A stretch of DNA of 38,990 nucleotides, taken from Verrucomicrobiota bacterium (GTDB lineage: Bacteria > Verrucomicrobiota > Verrucomicrobiia > Limisphaerales > UBA1319). Position numbers and translations under genes: made by a program. The notes beneath the pieces are model-generated. The model did no database searches and was not told the origin of the DNA. It saw only the letters and a program-made list of their open reading frames with translations. The DNA lies in NCBI GenBank assembly GCA_022711435.1, contig JAKLFB010000048.1, positions 1 to 38,990 of the forward strand. The letters are read 5' to 3'. Numbering within the stretch: the stretch's first letter is position 1; every line of letters starts with the position of its first letter. Shown piece after piece: positions 26,932 through 35,949 of the stretch.

Positions 26932-27132
26932 ATGCCAACCAACTTGATCCTGGTCGACACCTGCGTCTGGTCGCAATTCCTGCGGCGAAACCGGCCCAGG
27001 AACGATCCGGTTGCGTATTTCGGAGTGATTCGGACAGTGAATTCGGGATTCAATTCGGGCACTGATTTCGGTCGAATTCGGACAGGCGTTTCGGAGACAT
27101 TGATTATCACGTGGCGGTCGACATGCGCTTAA
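26932..27132 (+). pseudogene. truncated PIN-domain (VapC-like) toxin start
   Basis: The ORF begins MPTNLILVDTCVWSQFLRRN, the usual first strand of a PIN nuclease with its first catalytic aspartate (LVDTCVW). After about 27 residues it runs into the TTCGG repeat tract and loses all resemblance to a PIN domain; the rest of the ~130-residue domain, with the other acidic residues, is absent. No antitoxin gene is visible upstream. It is a broken remnant, probably cut by recombination at the repeats. Confidence 0.5.
27019..27094 (+). repeat. TTCGG direct repeats at helical spacing
   Basis: Seven TTCGG pentamers start at 27019, 27029, 27042, 27054, 27067, 27077 and 27090, at steps of 10, 13, 12, 13, 10 and 13 bases. 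Several sit in a longer ATTCGG(A/G) unit. The spacing keeps the copies near one face of the helix, as in a protein-binding array, although degenerate tandem duplication would look similar. Confidence 0.55.
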
Positions 27133-27376
27133 CCGCCTCCACAGTCGAACGGAGCGTGAGGATGGATGGCCCGAGATCGAACGTGTAGTCCAGACCTTCT
27201 TTCGCCAGATGATCCGCCGGATGCCTGGCGAGTGCCTTGCGGTAGTAGTCCGCCGCTTTGGCCCCCTCACCGAGTTGCTCGCAAGTCCGCCCAATGAAAG
27301 TCAGGCAGGTGTCGTAGCCCCAGCGTGGTTCGAGTGGGCCGGCGGGCGCCTTGGCCTCCTCTTCACAGCGACGCAT
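27107..27376 (-). CDS. TPR-containing protein fragment
   Basis: Eighty-nine residues from the ATG at 27376; the frame is open further upstream with no better start. DTCLTFIGRTCEQLGEGAKA followed by ADYYRKALARHPADHLAKEG is a good tetratricopeptide repeat (A/Y/A/P spacing). One repeat and part of another are present, fewer than a working TPR domain usually has. It lies among other remnants, so it is probably the end of a larger broken gene. Confidence 0.45.
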   Translation of the reverse strand: MRRCEEEAKAPAGPLEPRWGYDTCLTFIGRTCEQLGEGAKAADYYRKALARHPADHLAKEGLDYTFDLGPSILTLRSTVEAVKRMSTAT

Positions 27377-27416
27377 CGCTTGACGAGTGTATGGCGGATG
27401 AGGAATTCTGAGCAAA

Positions 27417-27566
27417 ATGAACGACACCACAGAACTCACCGAAAAAAGCCCCCGCATTCAAAGCCCCGTCATTGGCGGCAGCTACGAAGAAGGCGCGACA
27501 GTCTCCCTCGCTGATCTCAAAGGGCAGACGGTGGTCAATCTCCGTTTCCGGCAGCGCGCTCAGTAG
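27417..27566 (+). CDS. possible small protein (49 residues), unknown
   Basis: An ATG-started ORF reading MNDTTELTEKSPRIQSPVIG and ending LKGQTVVNLRFRQRAQ. The composition is plausible for a soluble peptide, but there is no recognised family and no clear SD site. The opposite strand is also open here, and the surroundings are decayed, so it may be a fragment or chance. From its stop to the end of the next gene (27705) nothing further was seen. Confidence 0.2.
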   Translation: MNDTTELTEKSPRIQSPVIGGSYEEGATVSLADLKGQTVVNLRFRQRAQ

Positions 27567-27705
27567 TAACCGCAGCCTCGCGCCATTTCCACAAGGACAG
27601 TGGGAACGGCAGCACGGCGGTTCACGTTTATGAAGATCCCGTCGACTCAATTTGAGGCCTCACTCCAGCAACTCCTGCGACGACGCAGACGACCGAGGTC
27701 GTCGA

Positions 27706-29497
27706 TCACCACCGGCGGACGCGATAGAAGCGTTGGGATGATCCGTCGGCGGCAGGATCGGTCAGCATCCGCTCGTGTCCGGTGCCGGCCACCAGTGGCA
27801 GGGGCGTCCAGTCGGTGTCGGCGAGCGAGTGTTTGTATTCCAGCCGGTAAACGCGGCCGCTTTGCGTGGGCACGGAAACGGCGAAGCCGTCGGCCGCCAT
27901 CGTTGGATGGTTCAAGCGTGCCTGGAGCGTCGGCGGCCCATCGGCAATGAGTGCCACGCCCTGATAGACGCCGCCCGCAATTGCCACGACGTTCGTTAGA
28001 CCGCTCGGAACGCCGGTCGCTGGCATGTCAGGGGGCCACGCGACCACCGTGCCGTCAGCACGGAGAGCCAGACCGTGGTAAAGGCCAGCCGCCACCGTGA
28101 CAGCATTCGTCAGGCTGGGTGGAACGTTGGTCCCACCGTATTCGGGGTGCCAACTCCCTGAACCGCCCCACGCGACAATCCTGCCATCCGCGCACAACGC
28201 CAGACTGTGGGCAAAACCGGCTGCCACCGCCACCACACTGCTCAGTCCAGCCGGGAGGTCGGTTCGGGCGGGATTGCCCCACGCCATCACGGTTCCGTCG
28301 GCACGGAGTGCCAGGCAATGTCCGGCGCCGGGCGCGACCGCGACCACATGAGTTAGTCCTGGCGGAACGTCGGTCTTCGGGGGCAGGCTTGAAGAGTCCC
28401 ACCGGATCACCGTGCCGTCGGCGCGCAACGCCAGGAAGTGGCATCCGAGCGGGCTGATGTCGATTGCCGTCGAAGTGGCGGCAATAGCGACCACATTGGT
28501 CAGGTCACTCGGGAACGTCGCTGCTAATGCAGACCAGAGTTCGCCCAACGTTCCGCCGAAGATGCCACCCCATAGCGCCACCGTGCCATCCGCCCGCAGC
28601 GCCAGGCTGGCGCCCCCCCCCGGCGGCCACGGCAACCGCGTTCGTCAGGTTGGACGGGACACTGGCCGAGCCGTAGGCGACGCCGTCCCAGGCCACAACG
28701 TTGGGCCGCGGCGATTCGTAGAGCCAGACCTCCACGTCGTCATACACGACCTGAGCGGGGCCGGTCGGGCTGCTCGCCGGGTTGGTCCAGTCGAGTGTCA
28801 CTTCGATTTGTCCGGGGCCGCTCACCATGCGCCAGGGCTCTCCGACCATGTCCTTCACGCTGGGGGTTCCTTTGACCCAGCGGCTCGGAAGGGTTGGATC
28901 GGCTTCGGGTGTGTCGATCACGGTGTGATCGAATACCACGGCATTGGCGTTGTCTTTGTCCAGAACGCGGGTGTTGATCACGAGATTGGCATCGCGGCGG
29001 GTCACGCTCAGCACCAGGGTCACGTTCTGGTTCTTGATCTCGCGCGGTTCGTAGAAGAACCAGGCCATCGAGCCGATTCCATTCCAGAACTTCATCAGCG
29101 CCACCTCGTCTCGGTCCACGAGGAAGGCATAGCCGGAGTTCCCCAGAGGACTCCACAAGAAATGGACGCTGGCCCAGGCATCGTTCTGATTGGCACGGAC
29201 CAGGTCCAGGCGCCCTTCGAGCGTCCAGTTGTTCGTTAGCTCACGTGGCATGGGTATCGCGTGCCCCCAGGCAAAATGCGTCGCGAATGGGTTGTTGGTC
29301 TGGAGGGGGCCACAATTGGCCGAGATGAGGGCTTGCTGGTTCAAGTTGCTGAGCACCCCGGGAACTCCAAGCCGAACCCAACCGCTCAGCATGGGATCGC
29401 TGAAATCGTCCTTGAACACCAGCGTCTGGGCGAACGCCGTCGAGACGCACGCTGCCAGGGTGAGGATCACGAGTATGCGGTTCTTTGCAGTGGTCAT
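27706..29497 (-). pseudogene. secreted RCC1-repeat protein split by a +1 frameshift at a G9 tract
   Basis: The gene starts at the ATG at 29497 with AAGGAG 7 nt upstream and a signal peptide (MTTAKNRILVILTLAACVST followed by AFAQ). Residues ~20-280 look like a beta-sandwich, sugar-binding or concanavalin-like domain (LVFKDDFSDPMLSGWVRLG). RCC1-type repeats follow (LTNAVAVAAG, LALRADGTVVAW repeated about six times), then the verrucomicrobial C-terminal tail ending SQRFYRVRRW. The two halves lie in different frames. The break falls exactly on nine G (minus strand) in the first RCC1 repeat, and removing one G joins them as VAAGGGASLALRADGTV, about 596 residues. Either a sequencing error, a mutation or phase variation. 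Confidence 0.75.
28613..28621. repeat. nine-C (minus-strand G9) homopolymer within the RCC1 gene
   Basis: A run of nine C on the plus strand lies exactly where the two RCC1 reading frames meet. A tract of 8 (or 11) would give one intact frame. Tracts of this length slip readily in bacteria. Confidence 0.85.
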
Positions 29498-29594
29498 CGG
29501 GAGACTCCTTTCATCCAGTCGGGTGGGCTGAAGCACGGGGCTGGAGTGCCGAACTGGGTCGCGCCGTAGCGAGCGCCGCGTCTGGACACTGACA

Positions 29595-30122
29595 ACTCAG
29601 AATTCTACCGAACAACCGGGTGGTCTCGGCACAAAGGACCAGCCAGCGGCTGTCGGGCGAAAAGGCGCCGAAGGCCCAGTCGGCTTCCCCCGCCACCCGG
29701 ACTGGCTCGGCGGTGGCGAGGTGCCACAGCCTCGGCTCGCCCCCGATCGATCCGGCCAAGAGCCAGTGTCCGTCGGGGGATACCTCCAGCGAGTGAATCG
29801 GGCCAGGCAGCTTGTCGATAGGCGCCTCCGCCTCGCTCTGGCATTGTTGCCAGAGGGATGCCGCGTTTATGGGCGTAGTGCACCGCCTCGGCGACGGTCT
29901 GGAGATAAGCCGCCGCGCGCCGCGCCGGCAGCGGTTGGTTGCCACAAGCCGCGCCAGGTTCTGCCCCTCGACGTAGTCCATGACGAAAAAGTGCTGGCCT
30001 TCGTGAAGGCCGACCTCGTGGATGGCGACGATGTTCGGATGGTGCAGACTCGCGGCGGAGACCGCCTCCGCGCGGAATCGCTTGACCAGTTCCGGCCTCG
30101 CGTCCGGACCCAAGGCCATTCA
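29595..30122 (-). pseudogene. Ser/Thr protein kinase - WD40 remnant
   Basis: The part nearest 30119 reads as a kinase N-lobe: RPELVKRFRAEAVSAASLHH then PNIVAIHEVG and FFVMDYVEGQNLARLV. The kinase then continues in a different frame around 29870-29940 (PARRAAAYLQTVAEAVHYAH, the helix before the catalytic loop). The HRDLKPSN loop and the rest of the C-lobe are missing, and the first frame resumes as WD40-like repeats (GPIHSLEVSPDGHWLLAGSI, FGAFSPDSRWLVLCAET). The glycine-rich loop is also lost. This is a clear decayed piece of a Hanks-type kinase-WD40 fusion, and its upstream end is joined directly to hsdR. Confidence 0.75.
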
Positions 30123-32154
30123 CGAGTGATCGGCGTCTTGGAATACGCCACGTGCGCTAGCACATCGAACAGGTCACTTGCCTCGGCATCGATGATTCGC
30201 TGCATCTCCGATAGCTGGTCATGCCCAAAACCCCTGTCCGCAAGTCCCTGCAAAAGTTTCCTGCGCGTTTCCGGGACGCTCCAAATGCTACGGAGCTCGT
30301 CCTCGTTGCCGAAGAACTCGGGCAGCCTGCCGAAGAGCAGTTCCATGAACTGCAGTGCGCTCATCGGTGTGCCGTCGGGATGCCAGAAGCTCGTGCACAT
30401 CATGTGCTGGATGGTCCGCTCTTTGCCATCCGCCAGCTTCACCTTCACTTTCTTTCGGCACACGCATGGTGCTTGGCCGCACGTCGGGCACGGCTCTTTC
30501 GGTTCAGGTTCAATCGGCTCGCCGTCCCATTCCGGATCAAGGAAATGCTGGTGGGCCTTCACGAAGTCGTAAATCGTGAAGTAGTCCTTCCCCTCGATAG
30601 CCGTGTGCCGCGCCCGATGATCTGCTTGAACTCGATCATGGAGTTCACCAGGCGCATCAGCACGATGTTGCGGATGTTCCGCGCGTCCACGCCAGTCGAG
30701 AGTTTCTGTGACGTGGTGAGAATGGTCGGGATGGTCTTCTCATTGTCCTGGAAATCGCGCAGGTGCTGCTCGCCGATCTCGCCGTCGTTCTCCGTGACGC
30801 GCTCACAGTAGTGCGGGTCGTTGCTCTTCTTAATCTGGTTGATCAGGTCGCGCACCAGCAAGGCGTGTGATTGCGTGGCGCAAAAGACCAGCGTCTTTTC
30901 GTTCTGGTCAATCTGCGACATGAATATCTCCACCCGCTTGCGCTCCCGCCCCCGTATTTCGATGTTCCGGTTGAAGTCCGCCTCTTCGTAGAGCCTGCCC
31001 GCCTCGATCTCGCCCTCCACCACCGTGTCGTCGGACGTGTAGTAGTAGGTGTCGAGCGTGGTCTGGATCTGCTTCACCTTAAAGGGCGTCAGGAAGCCGT
31101 CGTTGATGCCGTCCTTGAGCGAGTAGATGAACACCGGCTCGCCGAAATACCGGTAGGTGTCGGCGTTTTCGCGCCGCTTGGGCGTGGCGGTGAGGCCGAG
31201 CTGCACGGCGGGCGCGAAATACTCCATGATGCCGCGCCAGTTGCTCTCATCGTTGGCGCCGCCGCGGTGGCACTCGTCAATCACGATGAAATCGAAGAAG
31301 TCCGGCGGATACTCGCCAAACCACGGCGTCGGCTTGCCGTCCTTCTCCGGCCCGGTCATGAACGTCTGGAAGATGGTGAAGAACAGGCTGCCGTTCTTCG
31401 GCGCCTTGCCCTTCTTGCGGATGTCCTCGGGCGTGATGCGCACCATGGCGTCTTCCGGGAATGATGAGAAGGCGTTGTAAGCCTGGTTCGCCAAGATGTT
31501 GCGGTCGGCAAGGAACAGGATGCGCGGACGGCGCGTCGGCTCGCCGGAGAGATTCCAGCGTGCGTGGAACAGCTTCCACGCGATCTGGAAAGCGATGAAC
31601 GTCTTGCCCGTGCCGGTGGCCAGGGTGAGCAGAATGCGATGCTCTTTGCGGGAGATCGCCCGCAACACGCGCTCGATGGCGATGTCCTGGTAATACCGCC
31701 CTGGATGTGATCCGCCCTTGTCCTCGAACGGCACTGCGGCGAACCGGTCGCGCCACGCATCCGCTTTGGCGAAGGTCATCGCCCAAAGCCGCTCCGGCGA
31801 AGGGTAGACGTTCAGTTCGCCTTCCTTGCCGGTCACCATGTCGACGCTGTAGATGCCCGTGCCGTTGGTGGCGTAGGCGAAGCGCACCGCCAGCTTGCCC
31901 GCGTAATCTTTGGCCTGCCCAACGCCTTCCGAGATTCCCTCGGTGTTGGCCTTGGCTTCCACAACGGCAAGCTTGGTGTTGCGGTATTCGAGGACGTAGT
32001 CGGCCTTGAGCGGCTTGGCGCGCCGCCCGCGTCCCTCGATGCGACCGGGGCTGATGAGGTATTCGCGCCGGATGCGACTGCCCTCGACCACGCCCCAGCC
32101 CGCCGCCTTCAACGCGGGATCAATCAACTCGGCGCGTGTCTCGGCTTCGTTCAT
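30123..32154 (-). pseudogene. hsdR: type I restriction endonuclease subunit R, frameshifted and 3'-truncated
   Basis: The first ~518 residues are good HsdR: an N-terminal nuclease (ADYVLEYRNTKLAVVEAKA, with Asp and the ExK pair), then the translocase with ATGTGKT (Lys184), DECH, LTATP and QIIGRGTRL. Near 30598 a base is missing. The frame then ends falsely as RGRTTSRFTTS, while the neighbouring frame continues correctly with DYFTIYDFVKAHQHF and the EcoEI_R_C region (CPTCGQAPC, MSALQFMELLFGRLPEFFGN). That region stops after LAHVAYSKTPITRE, roughly 90 residues short, where kinase sequence begins. The start overlaps the darG stop (ATGA). Restriction activity is probably lost. Confidence 0.85.
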
Positions 32155-33224
32155 GCAGCGCCGCCGAGGCCCTGAAGCCGTTGCAGCGCCAGTTCGAGCA
32201 GACGGTCATGGAAAAGCTTCTCCTTGCGTTGCGCGTGAGCCTCGCCTGCCGGCCAATGGCGAATGCCTTCACGAATTCCCGCTAAGCTCGGCTCCGCGCC
32301 TTCGCGGACCAGAAGCCAATCTACAGTGGCTAGCGCTTCCATGCCGAGCGGTGATTGGAAACCATCAATCAAGGCATCGGTTGCTACGAGTGCGGGCAAA
32401 TAATCCTTCGCCTCCGGGCTTCTGAGGTAGATTTCCAGCTTCTCTCGTTTGATATCCTCAAACCAAATCGTGTCGAAGGGATCGGCGTCGGCCATGCGCT
32501 TGTCGCAATGGAGGTAACTTCCATCGAGACCATTCAGCAGGTGGGTGAGGCGGTTGGCATAGGGACCGTAGCGGTTGGCCTCGAAGCGCAAATCCAGCGG
32601 GTCTTTCAGTCCCATCCTCTGGATTGTTCGTTCCAGGAACCACGCCAGTTTTTGTGCTTCCAGCAAAGTGCATTCAATGCCAAGGACCCAATAGCGCCGG
32701 ATCATTTCCGCGATCAGCGCCCGCGCCGGCGTCAGCTTTTCGACGCCCTGCTTTTTCACCACGTTCTGGTACTTGGCCGTCGGCTCGTAAACAATCACTT
32801 CCACGCCGGTCAAGTCGCCCAATGCCTGCTCAATCACGGGTCGCACCACGGCCCAGTTCAATCCGCCATTCCCGCAGCCCAAAGGCGGCAGCGCGATGGA
32901 TTTAATGCCCTTGGCGCGGATGACCTCCTTCAAGGCCGCCAAACCGTCCCGCACCCACTCCAGCTTGGTCGGTTGCCGCCAGTGCTGTTTGGTCGGAAAA
33001 TTGATGATCCAGCGCGGGCCGCCCAGTTCCACTCCGCTCGTCACGAACATTTCGCCCACTCGGACCTGCCCCGCCGCGCACGCCGCAGCATACTTCTTGA
33101 AGTTCTCTGGAAACCGTTCCTTGAACATCAGGGCAATGCCCTTACCCATGACGCCCACCGTGTTCACCGTGTTCACCACGGCTTCCACGGGGGCTTCCAG
33201 CAAGTTGCCTTGAGTGAATCGCAT
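32151..33224 (-). CDS. darG: DarG: macrodomain ADP-ribosylglycohydrolase antitoxin
   Basis: A 357-residue cytosolic protein. An N-terminal macrodomain (residues ~1-155) has MRFTQGNLLEAPVEAVVNTV, the loop GVMGKGIALMFK and LPPLGCGNGGLNW, the ADP-ribose-binding signature of DarG. The C-terminal part (residues ~170-357, from LTPARALIAEMIRRYWV) matches the DarG C-domain that binds and blocks DarT. Known DarG removes ADP-ribose from thymidine in DNA and so reverses DarT. The length is normal, with no missing key loop. It starts 3 nt after the darT stop and its end overlaps hsdR, so antitoxin is made in the same transcript as the R-M subunits. Confidence 0.93.
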   Translation of the reverse strand: MRFTQGNLLEAPVEAVVNTVNTVGVMGKGIALMFKERFPENFKKYAAACAAGQVRVGEMFVTSGVELGGPRWIINFPTKQHWRQPTKLEWVRDGLAALKEVIRAKGIKSIALPPLGCGNGGLNWAVVRPVIEQALGDLTGVEVIVYEPTAKYQNVVKKQGVEKLTPARALIAEMIRRYWVLGIECTLLEAQKLAWFLERTIQRMGLKDPLDLRFEANRYGPYANRLTHLLNGLDGSYLHCDKRMADADPFDTIWFEDIKREKLEIYLRSPEAKDYLPALVATDALIDGFQSPLGMEALATVDWLLVREGAEPSLAGIREGIRHWPAGEAHAQRKEKLFHDRLLELALQRLQGLGGAA

Positions 33225-33227
33225 ACT

Positions 33228-33872
33228 TTAGAAATACCATGTCGGAGTTGTTTTGACATCCATTTTCACGCCGTGCTGCTCAAGCTGCAATTCCAATTTC
33301 CCTTGCACTTCGGCGTCGTGGCAGCCGACACCGAACAGGGCCTCCAACGGAACATGCCGATGCACCAGCGCCTCCGCCTGGTAGCGGAGTTGTTTGCCGG
33401 GGTCCGCGTCATCGGTCTTGAAGTTGCGGCTGCGCAGGAGCGGCCAATCAATCCGGTCGAGGTTTTCCACGCGGTTGTAAAACTCCGTGTCCACCGGGTA
33501 GGCGTGCTGGTTCGTGAAGACGAACGGCAACCCCAGTTCCCGGAGCCCGGGAATGCTGGAAACGAAGATCACGATGTCCCGATTCGCCCGCTTCGTGATT
33601 CCGCCGTAGCCGGTCTTGATGTTCAGCATCATGATCGAGAACGGCGTGAAATAGAACGGCACGTAGTCACTCAGCGTGCCACCGGGCGGAATGGGAACCT
33701 GGCGTCGCGCCCTTTTATCAATCAAGTCGGTGCTGCCGATGTTCACGTAGTTCGGGTCCTGTTCAGCCGCGCTACGGCAATAGAGTCCGCCATGCTCCAA
33801 AATCCAAGGCACATTCGCCACATGCACGATGCGGAAGATCAGCGCCTTGTCGGGATTGAGGTTCACGGACAT
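33228..33872 (-). CDS. darT: DarT: DNA thymidine ADP-ribosyltransferase toxin
   Basis: A 214-residue protein of normal DarT (DUF4433) length. Visible motifs are IFRIVHVANVPWILEHGGLY at the N-terminus, the NAD-binding region IGSTDLIDKRARRQVP, the DYVPFYFTPFSIM strand, and the C-terminal YQAEALVHRHVP with Glu167 as the expected catalytic glutamate. DarT uses NAD+ to ADP-ribosylate thymidine in sequence motifs of single-stranded DNA, stopping replication; in several systems it acts in phage defence. The gene is intact, so DarG must be active for the host to live. It begins 3 nt after hsdS. Confidence 0.94.
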   Translation of the reverse strand: MSVNLNPDKALIFRIVHVANVPWILEHGGLYCRSAAEQDPNYVNIGSTDLIDKRARRQVPIPPGGTLSDYVPFYFTPFSIMMLNIKTGYGGITKRANRDIVIFVSSIPGLRELGLPFVFTNQHAYPVDTEFYNRVENLDRIDWPLLRSRNFKTDDADPGKQLRYQAEALVHRHVPLEALFGVGCHDAEVQGKLELQLEQHGVKMDVKTTPTWYF

Positions 33873-33875
33873 GGC

Positions 33876-34484
33876 TCAGAGTTCTCCCGTGAAGGCTTGG
33901 TGCAGGAGCGACTTTTTCAATGCTGCCAGTGCCGCCTGCTTTTGCTCGTAGAGCCGCCCCAGCCGTTGGGTTTCGGCGGCCAGGGAGTCGAGTCGGGCGA
34001 CGATCCGCTGCTGCTCCGCAAGCGGGGGCAGTTGTATCCTGATTTCTTTCAGGATGCTGACCGAGGGAACATTTTGTATTGCTGCGCCGCCTGACTGCTC
34101 CTGCAAGCTCTCCTGGAAGTTGTCGCTGTCCATCCAGAATTTCAAGAACTCAGCCGAAACGACGTTTGACGGAGTCAGCTGCAACAAGGCTTGGTTGATG
34201 ATGCCGCGCCGAACACCTTCAGGCACGATCGCGATTTTGCCCATCGTTCCCGAGCAACTCATGATGAGATCGCGCGGCTGAACCTCGAAGCGCTGCATTT
34301 CGTTGAACTTCGCTTCGTCGATGAAGTAACGAATCTCTTCGAACTGATCGTAGATCGCGTGTTGCTGCTCGTAGACCGCGAAGCCGTCTTCGACAAAGAC
34401 GGACTTCTTGAGGCTGCCACCGAACGGCCCGCGCACGAACCGGCAGACTGAACCAAGTGTTGTTATTTCCCACCCCTTCTTCAT
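33876..34484 (-). CDS. hsdS: half-size type I R-M specificity subunit S (single TRD)
   Basis: A 202-residue protein with one target-recognition domain (GWEITTLGSVCRFVRGPFGG to IQNVPSVSILKEIRIQLPPL) and one central conserved coiled-coil region (EQQRIVARLDSLAAETQRLG to LKKSLLHQAFTGEL, the usual HsdS end). Standard HsdS has two TRDs and about 400 residues. Half-S proteins can dimerise and then recognise a palindromic split site. The ATG overlaps the hsdM stop (ATGA) and the stop is 3 nt before darT, so the missing half is not simply cut off by a visible break. It may be a natural half-S or a deletion product. Confidence 0.88.
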   Translation of the reverse strand: MKKGWEITTLGSVCRFVRGPFGGSLKKSVFVEDGFAVYEQQHAIYDQFEEIRYFIDEAKFNEMQRFEVQPRDLIMSCSGTMGKIAIVPEGVRRGIINQALLQLTPSNVVSAEFLKFWMDSDNFQESLQEQSGGAAIQNVPSVSILKEIRIQLPPLAEQQRIVARLDSLAAETQRLGRLYEQKQAALAALKKSLLHQAFTGEL

Positions 34485-35941
34485 TTCAGCAGCGCCTTGA
34501 TGTTCTCGAGCACCTCGGCGCTTTCGGCGTCGAGGGCGGCGATCTCCTTCATGATTTCCTCAGGGCTGCGATGGGTCACCGTCTCGCCGCCGTTGGGGTT
34601 CTTCACGGAGAGGTCGCAGGTGGCGGGGTCAATGTCCTTCGCGTCCACGCTCCAGCTCTTGGGCGAGTCGGCGAAGGTCTTCTGGAGCTGCACGAACTCG
34701 GCGAGGTCGTCGTCGTTGAGCGGGTTGGTCTTGCCGAGGTTGCGGCCGGGGTCGAGCTGGTAGAACCAGACCTTGCGCGTGGGGCGGCCTTTCTCGAAGA
34801 AGAGCACCACAGTCTTCACGCCCGCACCCTGGAACGTGCCGCCGGGGCAGTCGAGCACGGTGTGGAGGTTGCAGCTCTCGAGCAGGTGCTTGCGCAGGCT
34901 CACGGAGGCGTTGTCCGTGTTCGAGAGGAAGGTGTTCTTGATGACGATGCCGCCGCGGCCGCCGGCGCGGAGGATCTTGATGAAGTGCTCGAGGAAGAGA
35001 AACGCGGTCTCGCCCGTCCGGATGGGGAAGTTCTGCTGCACCTCGGGGCGTTCCTTGCCGCCGAAGGGCGGATTGGCCAGCACGATGTCGAACCGGTCCT
35101 TCTCCTCAATGTCGGCGAGGTTCTCGGTGAGCGTGTTGGTGTGGATGATGTTCGGCGCTTCGATCCCGTGCAGGATCAGGTTCATGATGCCGATGACGTA
35201 GGCGAGGGACTTCTTCTCCTTGCCGTAGAAGGTGGCTTCCTGGAGGCGCTTGTCCTGCGCCGTGGTGCGCTTGGGGTGGGCCTGCCGGAGGTGGTCGAAG
35301 GCTTCGCACAGGAAGCCCGCCGAGCCGCACGCGCCGTCGTGAATGGTCTCGCCGAGCCGGGGGTTCACCACGCGGATCATGGCGCGGATGAGCGGGCGCG
35401 GGGTGTAATACTCGCCGCCGTTGCGCCCGGCGTTGCCCATGCGCTTGATCTTCTCCTCGTAGAGCGCGCTCAGCTCGTGCTTCTCGGTCTGCGAGCGGAA
35501 ACGCAGCTCGTCCACGTGATCAACGATCTCGCGCAGGTTGTAGCCGCTGGTGATCTTGTTTTTCAGCTCCCCGAAGATTTCGCCGATCTTGTATTCAATG
35601 GTGTTCGGGCCGGAGGCGCGGTCCTTGAACCGCTGGAGATAAGGGAAGAGCTTCTGGTTGACGAAGTCGCGGAGGTCGTCGCCGGAGAGGGCGGTGTTGT
35701 GGTCGAGTTGGCCGGACTTGTCCTTGGGCGCGGCCCAGGTCTCCCAGCGGTAGGATTTGTCGAGGAGGTAGGTGTATTTCTTGCCTTCGAGCGCGGCTTC
35801 GGTCGCCCGGTCCTGCTCCAGTCCGTCGAGGTATTTCAGGAACAGCAGCCAGGAGGTTTGCTCGGCGTAGTCGAGTTCGGTGGCGCAGCCGGCTTCCTTG
35901 CGGAGGGCGTCGTCAATGTTGCGGAAGGCTTGTTCGAACAT
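34481..35941 (-). CDS. hsdM: type I restriction-modification methyltransferase subunit M
   Basis: About 486 residues from the ATG at 35941 (MFEQAFRNIDDALRKEAGCA), the usual start of this HsdM subgroup. The in-frame ATG at 35962 lies inside a perfect palindrome and would add only seven residues. The N-terminal HsdM_N helical domain is followed by GEYYTPRPLI, the SAM-binding motif I (DGACGSAGFL) and the catalytic motif IV NPPF (Asn290-Phe293), marking an N6-adenine methyltransferase. It heads the hsdM-hsdS-darT-darG-hsdR operon. All key residues are present, so with the half-S it may still methylate DNA. Confidence 0.94.
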   Translation of the reverse strand: MFEQAFRNIDDALRKEAGCATELDYAEQTSWLLFLKYLDGLEQDRATEAALEGKKYTYLLDKSYRWETWAAPKDKSGQLDHNTALSGDDLRDFVNQKLFPYLQRFKDRASGPNTIEYKIGEIFGELKNKITSGYNLREIVDHVDELRFRSQTEKHELSALYEEKIKRMGNAGRNGGEYYTPRPLIRAMIRVVNPRLGETIHDGACGSAGFLCEAFDHLRQAHPKRTTAQDKRLQEATFYGKEKKSLAYVIGIMNLILHGIEAPNIIHTNTLTENLADIEEKDRFDIVLANPPFGGKERPEVQQNFPIRTGETAFLFLEHFIKILRAGGRGGIVIKNTFLSNTDNASVSLRKHLLESCNLHTVLDCPGGTFQGAGVKTVVLFFEKGRPTRKVWFYQLDPGRNLGKTNPLNDDDLAEFVQLQKTFADSPKSWSVDAKDIDPATCDLSVKNPNGGETVTHRSPEEIMKEIAALDAESAEVLENIKALLK

Positions 35942-35949
35942 GTTGGTTA

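Noticed and set aside
26600..27700. CRISPR array in the repeat-rich intergenic area
   Set aside because: The repeats are only 5-13 bases with irregular short spacing, with no 25-40-base direct repeats and no cas genes.
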